Shown piece by piece: positions 48,371 to 59,065 of a DNA stretch of 64,000 nt. Source of the DNA: Streptomyces sp. P3 (GTDB taxonomy: Bacteria > Actinomycetota > Actinomycetes > Streptomycetales > Streptomycetaceae). A program made the position numbers and the translations under genes. Below the pieces are notes generated by a model, which searched no databases, was not told the origin of the DNA, and saw nothing but the letters and a program-made list of their open reading frames with translations. Position 1 is the first letter of the stretch. Every line of letters begins with the position of its first letter. The stretch lies in contig JAFEKX020000001.1 of the NCBI GenBank assembly GCA_016893485.2, positions 5,411,501-5,475,500 on the forward strand. The letters run 5' to 3'.

Positions 48371-48770
48371 GAGCAGTACAAGCAGTACCCGCAGGTGCAG
48401 TTCGCAGGACGGTGCGGTGGTGGAGTTCCGAAGCCAGAGCGGTTGCAGGACGGCGACGGGACTGGCGGCCGTACCGGGTGGCCCGCAGTGATCAGGGGCC
48501 GCCGTCAGCAGGACCGCGGTCGACGCGGTGGCAGTACCGGTAAGTGCAGTTCGCGGTATCCAGCAGTGAAGTCAGTGAGCAGCACCTCGGTGAAGGCGTC
48601 GGCTGCGGACGCGCGCACCGGGAGGTTCGGCAGTGGGGTTCCAAGCCAGAGCAAACGCAGGACGGGCGACGGGGCTGGCTGCCGAAGAGCGGCGCTGCCA
48701 CAGGCCGCACAGCAGTACGCAGTACCAGCAGTTCGCATCACCGGCAGTACGCAGTACCGCAGTTGCAGTC
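48371..48770 (+). repeat. GCAGTAC-rich leader upstream of the MerR/csp genes
   Basis: GCAGTAC occurs at 48373, 48382, 48531, 48712, 48719, 48744 and 48751, with GCAGTTCGC variants at about 48397, 48546 and 48729. Two diverged ~48-bp direct repeats (starting near 48419 and 48633, both containing AAGCCAGAGC and GCAGGACGG) lie inside. No convincing reading frame covers 48294-49038. It is probably a regulatory leader for the gene at 49039. Confidence 0.6.
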
Positions 48771-49038
48771 AGTTGATTCCAGAGGGAAGAACGGAGGAGC
48801 CGAGCGCCATCAGGATCGCCCGGGCCGGCATTTTGAACCCGGGTACCGCAGGACATCGATAGTGAGGTGGTCTCCGGTCAAGCAACCGCGATCCCAGCAG
48901 TCCCGACGCCATTCTTGTCGGGTCTGCGGAAACAGAAGGCCGGCGCAGTAACAGGGCCGGCAGATGGTGTAGCAGTTCCTTCGGGGCCCTGGTGCGATGA
49001 GCGCCAGGGCCCCTCCACGCGTTCCACAGAGAGGTGCA

Positions 49039-49380
49039 ATGACAGCAGACGACTCGTTCAGCCGTATCGACGACGACGACTACCCCGCCTACACGATGGG
49101 CCGGGCCGCCGAACTCCTCGGCACCACCCAGGGCTTCCTGCGCTCCATCGGCGAAGCCCGCCTCATCACCCCGCTGCGCTCCGCCGGCGGCCACCGCCGC
49201 TACTCCCGCTACCAACTGCGCATCGCCGCCCGCGCCCGCGAACTCGTCGACCACGGAACCCCCATCGAGGCCGCCTGCCGCATCATCATCCTCGAAGACC
49301 AACTCGAAGAAGCCCGGCGCATCAACGAAGAACACCACCGCAACACCGCAGTACCGTCGAACCGGGCGACCACGGCCTGA
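49039..49380 (+). CDS. MerR-type helix-turn-helix protein
   Basis: 113 residues, intact; ATG at 49039. YTMGRAAELLGTTQGFLRSI, then LRSAGGHRRYSRYQLRIAAR give the winged-helix of the MerR/BldC class (GGHRRYS is diagnostic). The C-terminal helix ILEDQLEEARRINEEHHR is a short coiled coil for dimerisation; no effector domain is present. The long GCAGTAC leader and the csp gene 245 bases downstream suggest a role in cold or stress control, an inference from position. Confidence 0.85.
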   Translation: MTADDSFSRIDDDDYPAYTMGRAAELLGTTQGFLRSIGEARLITPLRSAGGHRRYSRYQLRIAARARELVDHGTPIEAACRIIILEDQLEEARRINEEHHRNTAVPSNRATTA

Positions 49381-49624
49381 TACCGGGCCTGTCGGCACCG
49401 GCGGGCACCCCCGAACCCCCGTTCCCGGTGTTCGGCGTGATCGCTTGCTCTGGGGACGCGGTGTGCGGGCGTGTAGCGTCTGCGTCAGCTGTCGTGGTTC
49501 GGAGTTCCCTATAGCCCACGCTCTCGGCGTGGGCGTTTTGCTGTGCTGTGCCGCAGGGACCAGGGCGATCACCTCCGCCTTCCACACCGCGTGGGAGGCG
49601 TTCATCGACTGGAAGGCATGAGAC

Positions 49625-49828
49625 ATGGCTACGGGAACTGTGAAGTGGTTCAACGCGGAGAAGGGCTTCGGCTTCATCGCCCAGGACGGCGGCGGCCCGG
49701 ACGTCTTCGCCCACTACTCCGCGATCAACTCCTCGGGCTTCCGCGAGCTCCAGGAGGGCCAGGTCGTGACGTTCGACGTCACCCAGGGCCAGAAGGGCCC
49801 CCAGGCCGAAAACATCACCCCGGCCTGA
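49625..49828 (+). CDS. Second cold-shock domain protein (CspA family)
   Basis: 67 residues, intact. Differs from the copy at 44824 mainly in the middle ([39 protein letters not shown]). RNP motifs KGFGFI and VFAHY are present. Preceded by a leader with a short AAGGCATGAGAC site and followed by a hairpin. Confidence 0.95.
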   Translation: MATGTVKWFNAEKGFGFIAQDGGGPDVFAHYSAINSSGFRELQEGQVVTFDVTQGQKGPQAENITPA

Positions 49829-49881
49829 CCTCGCGGCCCTGCCCAAGGGCTCGCGCACGCCGTCCCCGGAACCACTCAACA

Positions 49882-49918
49882 GATGAGGGCCGCCCAGCCA
49901 TTGCTGTGCGGCCCTCAT
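49882..49918 (+). terminator. Terminator after second csp
   Basis: ATGAGGGCCGC pairs with GCGGCCCTCAT around a 14-nt loop. From here to 50246 I see no supported gene; a 74-residue frame at 50013 lacks a ribosome site. Confidence 0.8.
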
Positions 49919-50246
49919 CCTGTGCACCACAGAATCCTGTCGACGCCCGCCACGAGACCCGACCGCTTCGAGCGTCGTCCCGTGCTCGCACACCTCGCCG
50001 TTCGTTCTGCCGATGGGCCTGGCCACGACGCGATCCTTGGACGTAGCCGGACGGAATGCCTGTTGGGAAGCCCTGATCGTTCCCACGGCGGACCGATCCA
50101 CTCGGCTTCGGCAGGGCCAACTGGCGGACGTGTCAACGAAGTCCGGAGGTGAAACGGCCGCGGAACACCATGCCGACGACGTGGACGTCAGGTTCGCGAC
50201 CGACCTCCCGGAACGGCGTCCCGGTGCCGTCTTCTAGCATGACCTC

Positions 50247-51075
50247 ATGATCGCCGGTGACGCCCAGGAGTCCGCGCGGGGACGAGGAGCCGTGTCCCGC
50301 GACGCCGCTGAAGTCGAGCACATTCACGGTGCCTCACGGAGTGCGGAGAGTCGGGAGGACCGGCCGCCGGCCGGACCAGACGGCCTTGAAGCGGAAAGAG
50401 AAACTCATTCGGTTGCCGCTCTGGTGGAGCGGGCGGCCGACCTGGCCGAACCGATCAAACCGAAGCTGCGTGGCTGGCTCCATGCCGGAATGGTCCCCGC
50501 CTCACTGATCGCAGGCATCGTCCTCATCTGCCTGGCGCCCACCCCGCGGGCGGCCCTGGCCTGCGCCGTGTATTCGGTCACCGCCTGGATGCTGTTCGCG
50601 ACGAGCGCGATCTACCACCGTGGCACGTGGGGGCGGCTCGGCGAGGCACTCCTACGACGCCTCGACCACGCCAACATCTTCCTCATCATCGCCGGCACCT
50701 GCACCCCCTGGCGGTGCTTCTCCTCCCGCCGGACCAGCGGTCCCTGCTGCTGTGGATCGTGTGGGCGGGCGCATTGGCCGGTATCGCGTTCCGGGTCTTC
50801 TGGGTCGGAGCTCCGCGCTGGCTGTACACCCCGTGTTACCTCGCCCTGGGATGGGCCCCGGTGCGTTACCTGCCCGACTTCCTGCACACCGGGGAGTGGC
50901 CGTCCTCACCCTGATCGTGGTCGGCGGACTCCTCTACAGCGCCGGCGCGGTGGTCTACGCCCTCCGGCGCCCCGATCCCTCACCCCGCTGGTTCGGCTAC
51001 CACGAGGTGTTCCACGCCCTGACCGTGGCGGCCTTCACCGCGCACTACATCGCCATCTCCCTGACCGTCTACTGA
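50247..51075 (+). CDS. Hemolysin III / TrhA family membrane protein, frameshifted
   Basis: ATG at 50247; an N-terminal cytoplasmic extension of ~75 residues precedes KPKLRGWLHAGMVPASLIAG. Seven helices follow with the PAQR/HlyIII His and Asp marks: FATSAIYHRGTWG (His), RRLDHANIFLIIAGT (Asp-His) and YHEVFHALTVAAFTAHYIAI (two His). Shifts near 50700 (TYTPLAVLLLPPD) and 50895 (GVAVLTLIVVGGLLYSAG). Bacterial members affect membrane fluidity; true haemolytic activity is not implied. Confidence 0.85.
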
Positions 51076-51201
51076 CCGCGACAGCGTTCGTCGCCGAGGC
51101 ATCGCGCCGCGCGGGAAGGGCGTCCGCCGTCCGGCGTCCTGGAAGCGGTCTACGTGGACACGGCCACAGACCAGCCCGCGTTCGCGACGGTCGGTATCGG
51201 A

Positions 51202-52517
51202 CTATCGCGCCGAAGCCGACCGCCTTGTCCGTGACGCTGCGGAGGCATCGGTGAGGTCGGCGCCGGTGTTGGCGTCCCGCTCGGACTGGTCGACGCCGTG
51301 CCAGTCCAGGCACATGACGGTCGCGTCGTCCTGGAGGTGACCGTCGTTGGCGTCGACGATCGCCCCGATGAGAGTGCGGGCGGCCTCACGGGGTGCAGCG
51401 CGCTGGTGCGCACGATCAGGTCCGACAGATCGAGGCTGTTGGCGTTGCGTTCCAGCATGCCGTCGGTCAGCATCACCAGCCGGTCGCCCGGTTGCAGGTC
51501 CAGCGACTGGACCCGGTAGGTGTGAGGGGCGTGGAAGCCGAACGGCATATCGATCTTCGGAGTGATCTCCCGCACTTCGCCGTTCCGCATCCGCAGCGGC
51601 CAGGGGTGGCCGGCGTTGATGAACTCCGTTGTGCCGTCGATCAGGCTGATGCGCAGAAGCTGACCGGTGACATAGCTCTGACGGCCGTGCTCGCGCATGG
51701 CCTGGTCGGCCTGGCGGGCCTGTTCGGCGAGGTCGGCACCGGCCCGCCGGGCCCGGCGCAGGGCGCTCACCAGGAGCGTGGCCAGCAGCGCAGCGTCGAC
51801 ATCGTGGCCCATGGCGTCGGTGACGGAGAGCTGGACGGTGTCCCGGTCGATGACGTAGTCGAAGGTGTCACCCCCGACGTGGTCGGCCGGCTCCAGCGCC
51901 CCGGCCACGGCGAACTGCGCGGCCTCGCACGCCAGCGAAGCCGGGAGCAGCCGATGCTGGATCTCCGCGGCCAGGCTCAGCGGGGTGGTACGGCGGCCCC
52001 ACTGGTACACGTCCGTGAAGGACCGGTTCGCGATGACGATGTACGCCAGGGCGTGTGCGGTCTCGCCGACCTCCCGCATGGTCTCCGCGTCGGGTGCCGT
52101 GGGCAGGAACAGTTCGAGGAGCCCGATGGTGTCCCCGCGGTTGGTCACCGGGGCCACGATCCGCACCAGTTCGCCCTCGCCCTTGTCCTCCACGCTCGGC
52201 CGCTGGGTGCGGATCACGTCGTCGTACAGGGTGCCCCGCAGGGTGATGCGCCGGGCGGGTTCATCGGTATCGACGCTGTCCGCCGCACCCAGCCGTACCA
52301 CCGAGCCGCCGGTGAAGTCGGTGATGAGGAACGACACCGACGCGGCCCCGAGGTGCTCCTTGAGCATCCGCGCGACCACGTCGAGCGACTCCACGGGTGC
52401 CGCCGTCTCCGCCGCGGCCAGTGTTCCTCCCAAGGTCATCACCCTGCCCTGGCCGCCACGGTTCACGGAAGTGGGATTGCTCGGCCCACCTGGCTCTTCA
52501 TGCTCGCGTACGGTCAC
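51202..52517 (-). CDS. GAF-PP2C (SpoIIE-type) phosphatase, frameshifted near the end
   Basis: GTG at 52517 behind CGAGGAG. A GAF-like domain (LDVVARMLKEHLGAASVSFL, IRTQRPSVEDKGEGELVRIV) is followed by a PP2C phosphatase with LLPASLACEAAQFAVAGALE, HVGGDTFDYVIDRDTVQLSV, DAMGHDVDAALLATLLVSAL, INAGHPWPL and LVMLTDGMLE. A missing base near 51393 leads to the true C-terminus (REAARTLIGAIVDANDGHLQ, DDATVMCLDWHG), which restores the final Asp pair. It likely acts on an anti-anti-sigma factor in a stress cascade. Bases 52518-52870 hold no gene. Confidence 0.9.
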
Positions 52518-52870
52518 GGCGACTCCTCGTTCCTCGCTGGCGCTCAGGGCTCGCGCCCGGGTACGTGCGGGGTTGGCGCCGAACCCGCTGCCAGGGGAGG
52601 TGCCAGTGCACCACAGAGTGCCTGGACGGATGCGCCATATCGACCAACCACCCGTCGAGCGGTCAAGCCACCGGACGCGTCCGCGGGCGTGAGATGCACT
52701 GGGCTCGATTGCGCAGGACCTCGGGGGCACGTGCTGCGTGAGCGATGCGTGAGCGGACGAGGCGGCAGAGCCATCACCGCGTGACCGAGCCCCGGCCCAG
52801 CCTGCCGACCGCCACCAGCAGTGTCCGAGCGGGCCATCAACCAGCAGTGCGCTGAGGCCCGTTGACGAAC

Positions 52871-54352
52871 TCAAGCCGCGTAGGACGAGGACTCCATGCT
52901 CGCCGGGGAGTGCCACCGCAGCGGCTCTCTGGACTCGAGTACGGGGACCGCCGGTGTGGCGGTTGAGGCCAGCAGGTGGCGTACCAGGTTCAGCACGGTG
53001 AACCTCGGGATGCCGTCGGTGTCACAGCCGGCTGGGCGGACCAGGCCCCGGGTGCACAACAGGTGGATGGCGCTCAGCTCCGAGTCCCCGGCCTGCTCCG
53101 GGGCGGAGAAGGCGTGCTCCGGGTTGGCCAAGGCCTGGGCCATGGTGAAGGGAGTGCATGGGCGGCGAGCCGGTGCAGGACGTCGGCATCGTGCGGATGC
53201 AGAGATGCGACGGACGCATCGAGTGCCGCCCGTAGAACGGCGGTGTCGTGGCCGGGCGGGGTGGCGAGCTTGAACGGATTGCGATGGGCCACGCTCAGGA
53301 GCTGGTCCGGGTTGTAGAGGAGGAGCCAGGCGGCGGCTGCTTCGATCGCTCGGGGATGCCGTCGAGGTTCTGGCAGACGCCGGCGAGAGCGGCCATGGTC
53401 CGGCTGTCCGCCGGGGTCTCGCGTTCGAGGGAGCCGCAGCGCGACAGCATCAGCTGCAGAGCAGGGCTGACGACCGATTCACGGCCGGTGGGACCGACCG
53501 GACGGTCCGACACGGAGAGTGGAAAGACGGGGTAATCGGTGCCCGCGCCCCCTTCGAGCCCTCGCGGGCCTCGCACAGGACGTGCAGTCCCCGGCATCGC
53601 GCCAGCAGGCGGCGGAGTGCCGCCTCCGCGGCGGGGCTCATGGTGACGCCGTGCACCACCAGCAGGATGTCGTCGGCGCCGAAGGCGGCTGCCAGCTGAT
53701 CGAGGTCGAGTTCGTGGTCGTGGTCGCCGTGGAGCAGGGCGGCGATGTGTGCGTGCAGGGAATCCGTGGGTCTGCCGGTGGGCCCGCCCTCCGGTTCCGC
53801 CCAGACGACCGGCATCTGGCCGGAGGCGTCCACCACCCCGGCGACCTCCTGTATCAGCCGGGACTTGCCGACTCCGGCCATGCCGACCACTCGGATCAGG
53901 CGGTGTCCGCCGAGCTTGATCAGGCAGGTGAGGGCCTCGATGTCCCGCTCGCGGCCGATGGTCGGATCGAGGACGGCGGGCGGCGGAGCGAGGGAGTCGG
54001 CCGGTAGCCCGGGAGAAGCCTGCCCGACGGCTGCTTCCTCGACCTTCGCCCGCTGGACTCCGGTCAGCCGCAGGCCGTCCAGCAGCAGCCTGAGGGTTTC
54101 CCGCCGGGGGTTGTGCGTGAGACCGAGTTCGAGATCGCGAATCGTCCGGACACTGACGGTCGACAGGTCGGCGAGCTGGCTCTGGGTGACGCCGATGCGT
54201 CTGCGCGCCGCCTTGAGCACAGCCCCGAGGCTCGGAGACTCCTGGCGGTCCATGGTGGCGACGCGCTCGTCGCGGTGCTGCCTCGCATGCACAACATCCT
54301 CGCCACTGGGTCTGCTGCCGGGGATGGCCAACTGAATCTCGTCGCGCACCAT
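52871..54352 (-). CDS. XRE-type HTH regulator with STAND-like NTPase domain, frameshifted
   Basis: ATG at 54352 behind GGGAGGATG. After ~35 residues an XRE helix-turn-helix (LGAVLKAARRRIGVTQSQLA, DLSTVSVRTIRDLELGLTHN) leads to an ATPase with Walker A VVGMAGVGKSRLIQE and a Walker-B-like ADDILLVVHGV, in the manner of NB-ARC/AfsR-like STAND proteins. Breaks near 53560, 53345 and 53150 interrupt the helical remainder (ALQLMLSRCGSLERETPADS, MAQALANPEHAFSAPEQAGD, FTVLNLVRHLLASTAT). It is about 490 residues with no repeat sensor, shorter than usual for STAND regulators. Confidence 0.75.
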
Positions 54353-54556
54353 CGCCACATCCTCCCGAAAGTGATGTTGACTCACTGCCTCTGACTCGGA
54401 AGCCAAGTCTGCGCCGATAAATGGTCTTCGTCGGCGCTTTTCCGTCGGCATGAAGTGGCCCGGTCCGTAATATGACAGCCGTGCCGGCCGAGTCCTATTC
54501 CGGCCGTTGCACAAAGCGTCCAGGCGCATGTCGTGGTGGGGTCGTACTGTTCCCCG

Positions 54557-54955
54557 ATGCTCGGGGACATGTATCTCGTTCACGCGCTTCTACGGCTTTC
54601 CGATCATCCTGTGCCGGCCGATTTCGCGGCCTTCGTCTGCGACTGCGCGGAGCCCGGCGACCGGCTCGACCACGCTGACCTGCACCCGGACGCCGAGGGC
54701 GGGCCGGTGCTCGGCCTCTTTGTGACAGCGCCTTCCCTGGCCGCCGCGGAGGACACAGCTCGGGTTCTCGTGGAGCGTGCGCTGAATCGGCATCCAGTCC
54801 TGGACGAGGGTGCGCTCGTGCGCTGCGAGGTGCCGTTCACCCTCCCCTTCTACGAGTGGCTCGCGCTTCTCCCTGATGAAGGTGGACGGCTTATGCCAGG
54901 GCGCTTTAGGCCAGTGGAAACCGATGACAAGCCCGACACGGGTCGGGAAAAGTAA
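54557..54955 (+). CDS. Hypothetical protein, 132 residues
   Basis: ATG at 54557 (MLGDMYLVHALLRLSDHPVP). Soluble, with acidic clusters (CDCAEPGDRLDHADLHPDAE) and a helix (SLAAAEDTARVLVERALN). No family recognised. It is divergent from the HTH-NTPase gene and may be under its control. GC3 is high throughout, which supports coding. Confidence 0.6.
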   Translation: MLGDMYLVHALLRLSDHPVPADFAAFVCDCAEPGDRLDHADLHPDAEGGPVLGLFVTAPSLAAAEDTARVLVERALNRHPVLDEGALVRCEVPFTLPFYEWLALLPDEGGRLMPGRFRPVETDDKPDTGREK

Positions 54956-55040
54956 TGGTCATCGGCCGAGGGGCTTCCCGAAAGGCCAACTCCCACCATC
55001 AGGGGCCCTGGTCGGCCCTGCCCTGAAACAAGGAGCTGTC

Positions 55041-55199
55041 ATGCCTGTCTCCACCGCCCTCAAGACCTCCCTCGTCGCCCTCCTGATCGTCCCCGCCGTC
55101 GCTCTCGCCGCCACCCCGCGGACGGGCTCCACCGTCGACCGCGCCGACACCGTCACGGTGACGCCGGAGACCGGCACGGACACCACCGGCTGGCAGTGA
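55041..55199 (+). CDS. Small secreted peptide, 52 residues
   Basis: ATG at 55041 with AAGGAG 5 nt upstream. A signal peptide (LKTSLVALLIVPAVALAATP) is followed by a ~27-residue Thr/Asp-rich mature peptide ending DTTGWQ with no Cys. The role is unknown. Confidence 0.65.
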   Translation: MPVSTALKTSLVALLIVPAVALAATPRTGSTVDRADTVTVTPETGTDTTGWQ

Positions 55200-55264
55200 C
55201 GCGGAGCCGGTTCCCCGCCGGACGACGTCCCTCGCACCTGATTGCGACCCCCTGAGTTTTCCCC

Positions 55265-55312
55265 GCGGAAGAGGCTTGCCGGATGACTGCGGAAGAGGCT
55301 CGTCAGATGACC
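55265..55312 (+). repeat. 24-bp tandem duplication carrying a ribosome site and start codon
   Basis: GCGGAAGAGGCT..GATGACT (55265-55288) and GCGGAAGAGGCT..GATGACC (55289-55312) agree at 20 of 24 positions. Each unit contains a GGAAGAGG and an ATG, giving two possible starts (55283 and 55307) in the same frame. Confidence 0.75.
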
Positions 55313-55495
55313 ATCGAGGCGAATATCGCGTTCCTCGGCCCCACGGGAACCACCGAGGGAACCCAGTCGACCCAGTCGAATTCCGGCCGGCACATTTCTC
55401 CGACCGAACAACTCGACCGGATCTTCGACGAGTCGCCGACGGCCACCGCGGTCGAGATGCGGAGCGACCCCGGACGCGGAAATGCGCCCTCCTGA
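55283..55495 (+). CDS. Small peptide at the left border of the NRPS-type cluster
   Basis: 70 residues from 55283 or 62 from 55307; the duplicated start region gives either. MTIEANIAFLGPTGTTEGTQ then STQSNSGRHISPTEQLDRIF. It is Thr/Ser/Gly-rich in the middle with no Cys, signal peptide or known precursor motif. It could be a short regulatory or precursor peptide. Bases 55496-56175 following it contain no convincing gene. Confidence 0.45.
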   Translation: MTAEEARQMTIEANIAFLGPTGTTEGTQSTQSNSGRHISPTEQLDRIFDESPTATAVEMRSDPGRGNAPS

Positions 55496-56163
55496 CCCGC
55501 CTTTGCGACGAAGCCACCCGACGGGGCTGGACGGCCACCTTCGACAACGCCGTCACACAGCCGCTGCGCAGAATTCCCCGGGTTTTTCGTGGGCTCTCGA
55601 CGATCTGCTCGCCCTCCGCGACGACCGTCCGAAGCCGATGTTCCCCGTACTCCGCGCCGATGGGCCACGACCCCTTCCCTCGGACCCCCGAACCCCTCGG
55701 CCGCTACGGGGCCTTCCGCTCCCGTACGCGCCCTGCCGGCGGCCCAGGGCCGGGCGCTCTGCCCAAGCCCCGCACGGTTCACCACGGAGGACGCACCGGC
55801 GTTGGACACCGGCCGGTCGGCACGCGGGCTCAACCCGCGCCCCTCGTCTTTGCCTTGGGAGCCGGTGCCGATCCGACCGGCAGCACCGGGCAGAAGCTGC
55901 CGCTCGGTCGCCGCCGTTGTTGCCCGTCCCGAGGCGTTGGCGCTCCCAAGGTCGTGATCCATCGGTCGGCGGAGCTGCCAGGAGCAGACCGACCGGCACT
56001 GTACGGAGCTGCGCCCGGCGTCACTCGTCGCTGCCGAACCGGGGCGGGTACGCACCACCCGCCGTCGCGGGTCCGACTCTCCCGCCACCACCCGCAACAC
56101 CCCCGCAGGCCGACTCCCGGGGCGAGCGCGCCCACCACCACACGGACCTTCCTTTCCGATTGA

Positions 56164-57889
<1,726 letters not shown>

Positions 57890-57974
57890 CACCGCGTCAG
57901 CCCGCGTCGGACCGGGGTGCCCGCCACGGCACGGTCGACGTGGTGGCCGGGGTCATGAGAGAGGCGAGACAACG

Positions 57975-58745
57975 ATGTTCAGAGATCTCCGGAAGCGTCC
58001 CGAGACGTCCCCCGACGGGCTGACCGAGGAGCTGACCTGCTACTTCCTTCACCATGCGGGTGGCTCCGCCGCCGGGTACATGCCGCTGGCGCGGGCCTTC
58101 CCACCTGGCTGGCGGCTGCGCGCCGTAGACCTCCCGGGTCGCGGCGCGGCCTCCCATCAGCCGCACTGCCGTGACTCTGCGGAGGCCGTGGAACTGCTCA
58201 AGCCCGCCATCCTGGGCGAAGTGAGCGGCCCCTATGCCGTGTTCGGGCACAGCATGGGCGCCCTGATCGGCTACGAACTCGTCCGGGAACTGGAGCGGGC
58301 CGGTCTTCCGCCGGTCTGGCTCGGAGTCTCCGCGATGCCGGCGCCCAAGCTGGCGAGCGCCCACTTCTCGGAGCGCCGCGACCTGTGGCGGCCGGAGCAA
58401 CTGATCGGCTTCGTAAGGAAGTTGGGCGGCACTCCGGAGGAGATGCTGACCGACCCCGGCACAGCGGACTGGGTGGTCGGCATCCTGCGGGGCGATCTGC
58501 ACCTGGTGGACACCTACGCCTACGCGGAGGGACCGCCCGTCACGGTGCCGATGTCGGTCTTCATGGGCGCCGAGGACGAGCTGTCCAGGCCCGAGATGAT
58601 CGACGACTGGCAGTCGTACTGCACCCGGCCCGTGCGGTTCCACTCCTTGCCCGGGGGCCACTTCTACCTGTTCGAGCAAGCAGAAGGCCTGGCTCGGTAC
58701 ATGGCCGAGGACATAGAGCGGGTCAGAGATTCCGCACTGATGTGA
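57975..58745 (+). CDS. Type II thioesterase (first copy)
   Basis: 256 residues, intact; ATG at 57975. FLHHAGGSAAGYMPLARAFP (oxyanion region), nucleophile Ser in AVFGHSMGALIGYEL, catalytic Asp in GAEDELSRP and His in LPGGHFYLF. Type II thioesterases release wrong acyl groups from carrier proteins or unload a tethered amino acid. It lies 85 bases after leuA and is followed directly by a carrier protein. Confidence 0.93.
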   Translation: MFRDLRKRPETSPDGLTEELTCYFLHHAGGSAAGYMPLARAFPPGWRLRAVDLPGRGAASHQPHCRDSAEAVELLKPAILGEVSGPYAVFGHSMGALIGYELVRELERAGLPPVWLGVSAMPAPKLASAHFSERRDLWRPEQLIGFVRKLGGTPEEMLTDPGTADWVVGILRGDLHLVDTYAYAEGPPVTVPMSVFMGAEDELSRPEMIDDWQSYCTRPVRFHSLPGGHFYLFEQAEGLARYMAEDIERVRDSALM

Positions 58746-58799
58746 TCACAGTCCATCTGAAGTAAGAGATCCACCCCGACTGAGAAGGAAATGCCGGTC

Positions 58800-59065
58800 A
58801 TGGAATCGTCACTGAAGGCCATCCATCAGCAATCCGTTCCACTGGTGCGGGAAATCGCGGAGATATGGGCAGAGTTTCTCGACGGCCGTGAGGTCGGGGA
58901 GGGGACAGCTTCTTCGAGATCGGCGGTAATTCCCTGATCGGTATCCGCATCCTTGACCGTCTGTCGGAGACGTACGGCGTCCGGCTGTCCGTACGCGACT
59001 TCTATCTGGCGCAGACCCCGGCTCGGATCGCCGAGCTGATCGAGCTGGGCAGGGCCCGGACGTGA
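58800..59065 (+). CDS. Free-standing phosphopantetheine carrier protein, frameshifted
   Basis: ATG at 58800, GAAGGA 10 nt upstream. IHQQSVPLVREIAEIWAEFL is helix 1; after a missing base near 58902 comes SFFEIGGNSLIGIRILDRLS with the phosphopantetheine-accepting Ser in GGNSL, then TYGVRLSVRDFYLAQTPARI. About 88 residues. Its TGA overlaps the GTG of the next P450, so the two are made together and the P450 may act on the carrier-bound substrate. Confidence 0.88.

Noticed and set aside
48371-48770. CRISPR array
   Set aside because: The repeats are 7 bases with irregular spacing; no 24-36-bp direct repeats with uniform spacers exist in the window.
50013-50237. 74-residue ORF between csp and hemolysin III genes
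   Set aside because: No Shine-Dalgarno sequence and no recognisable features.
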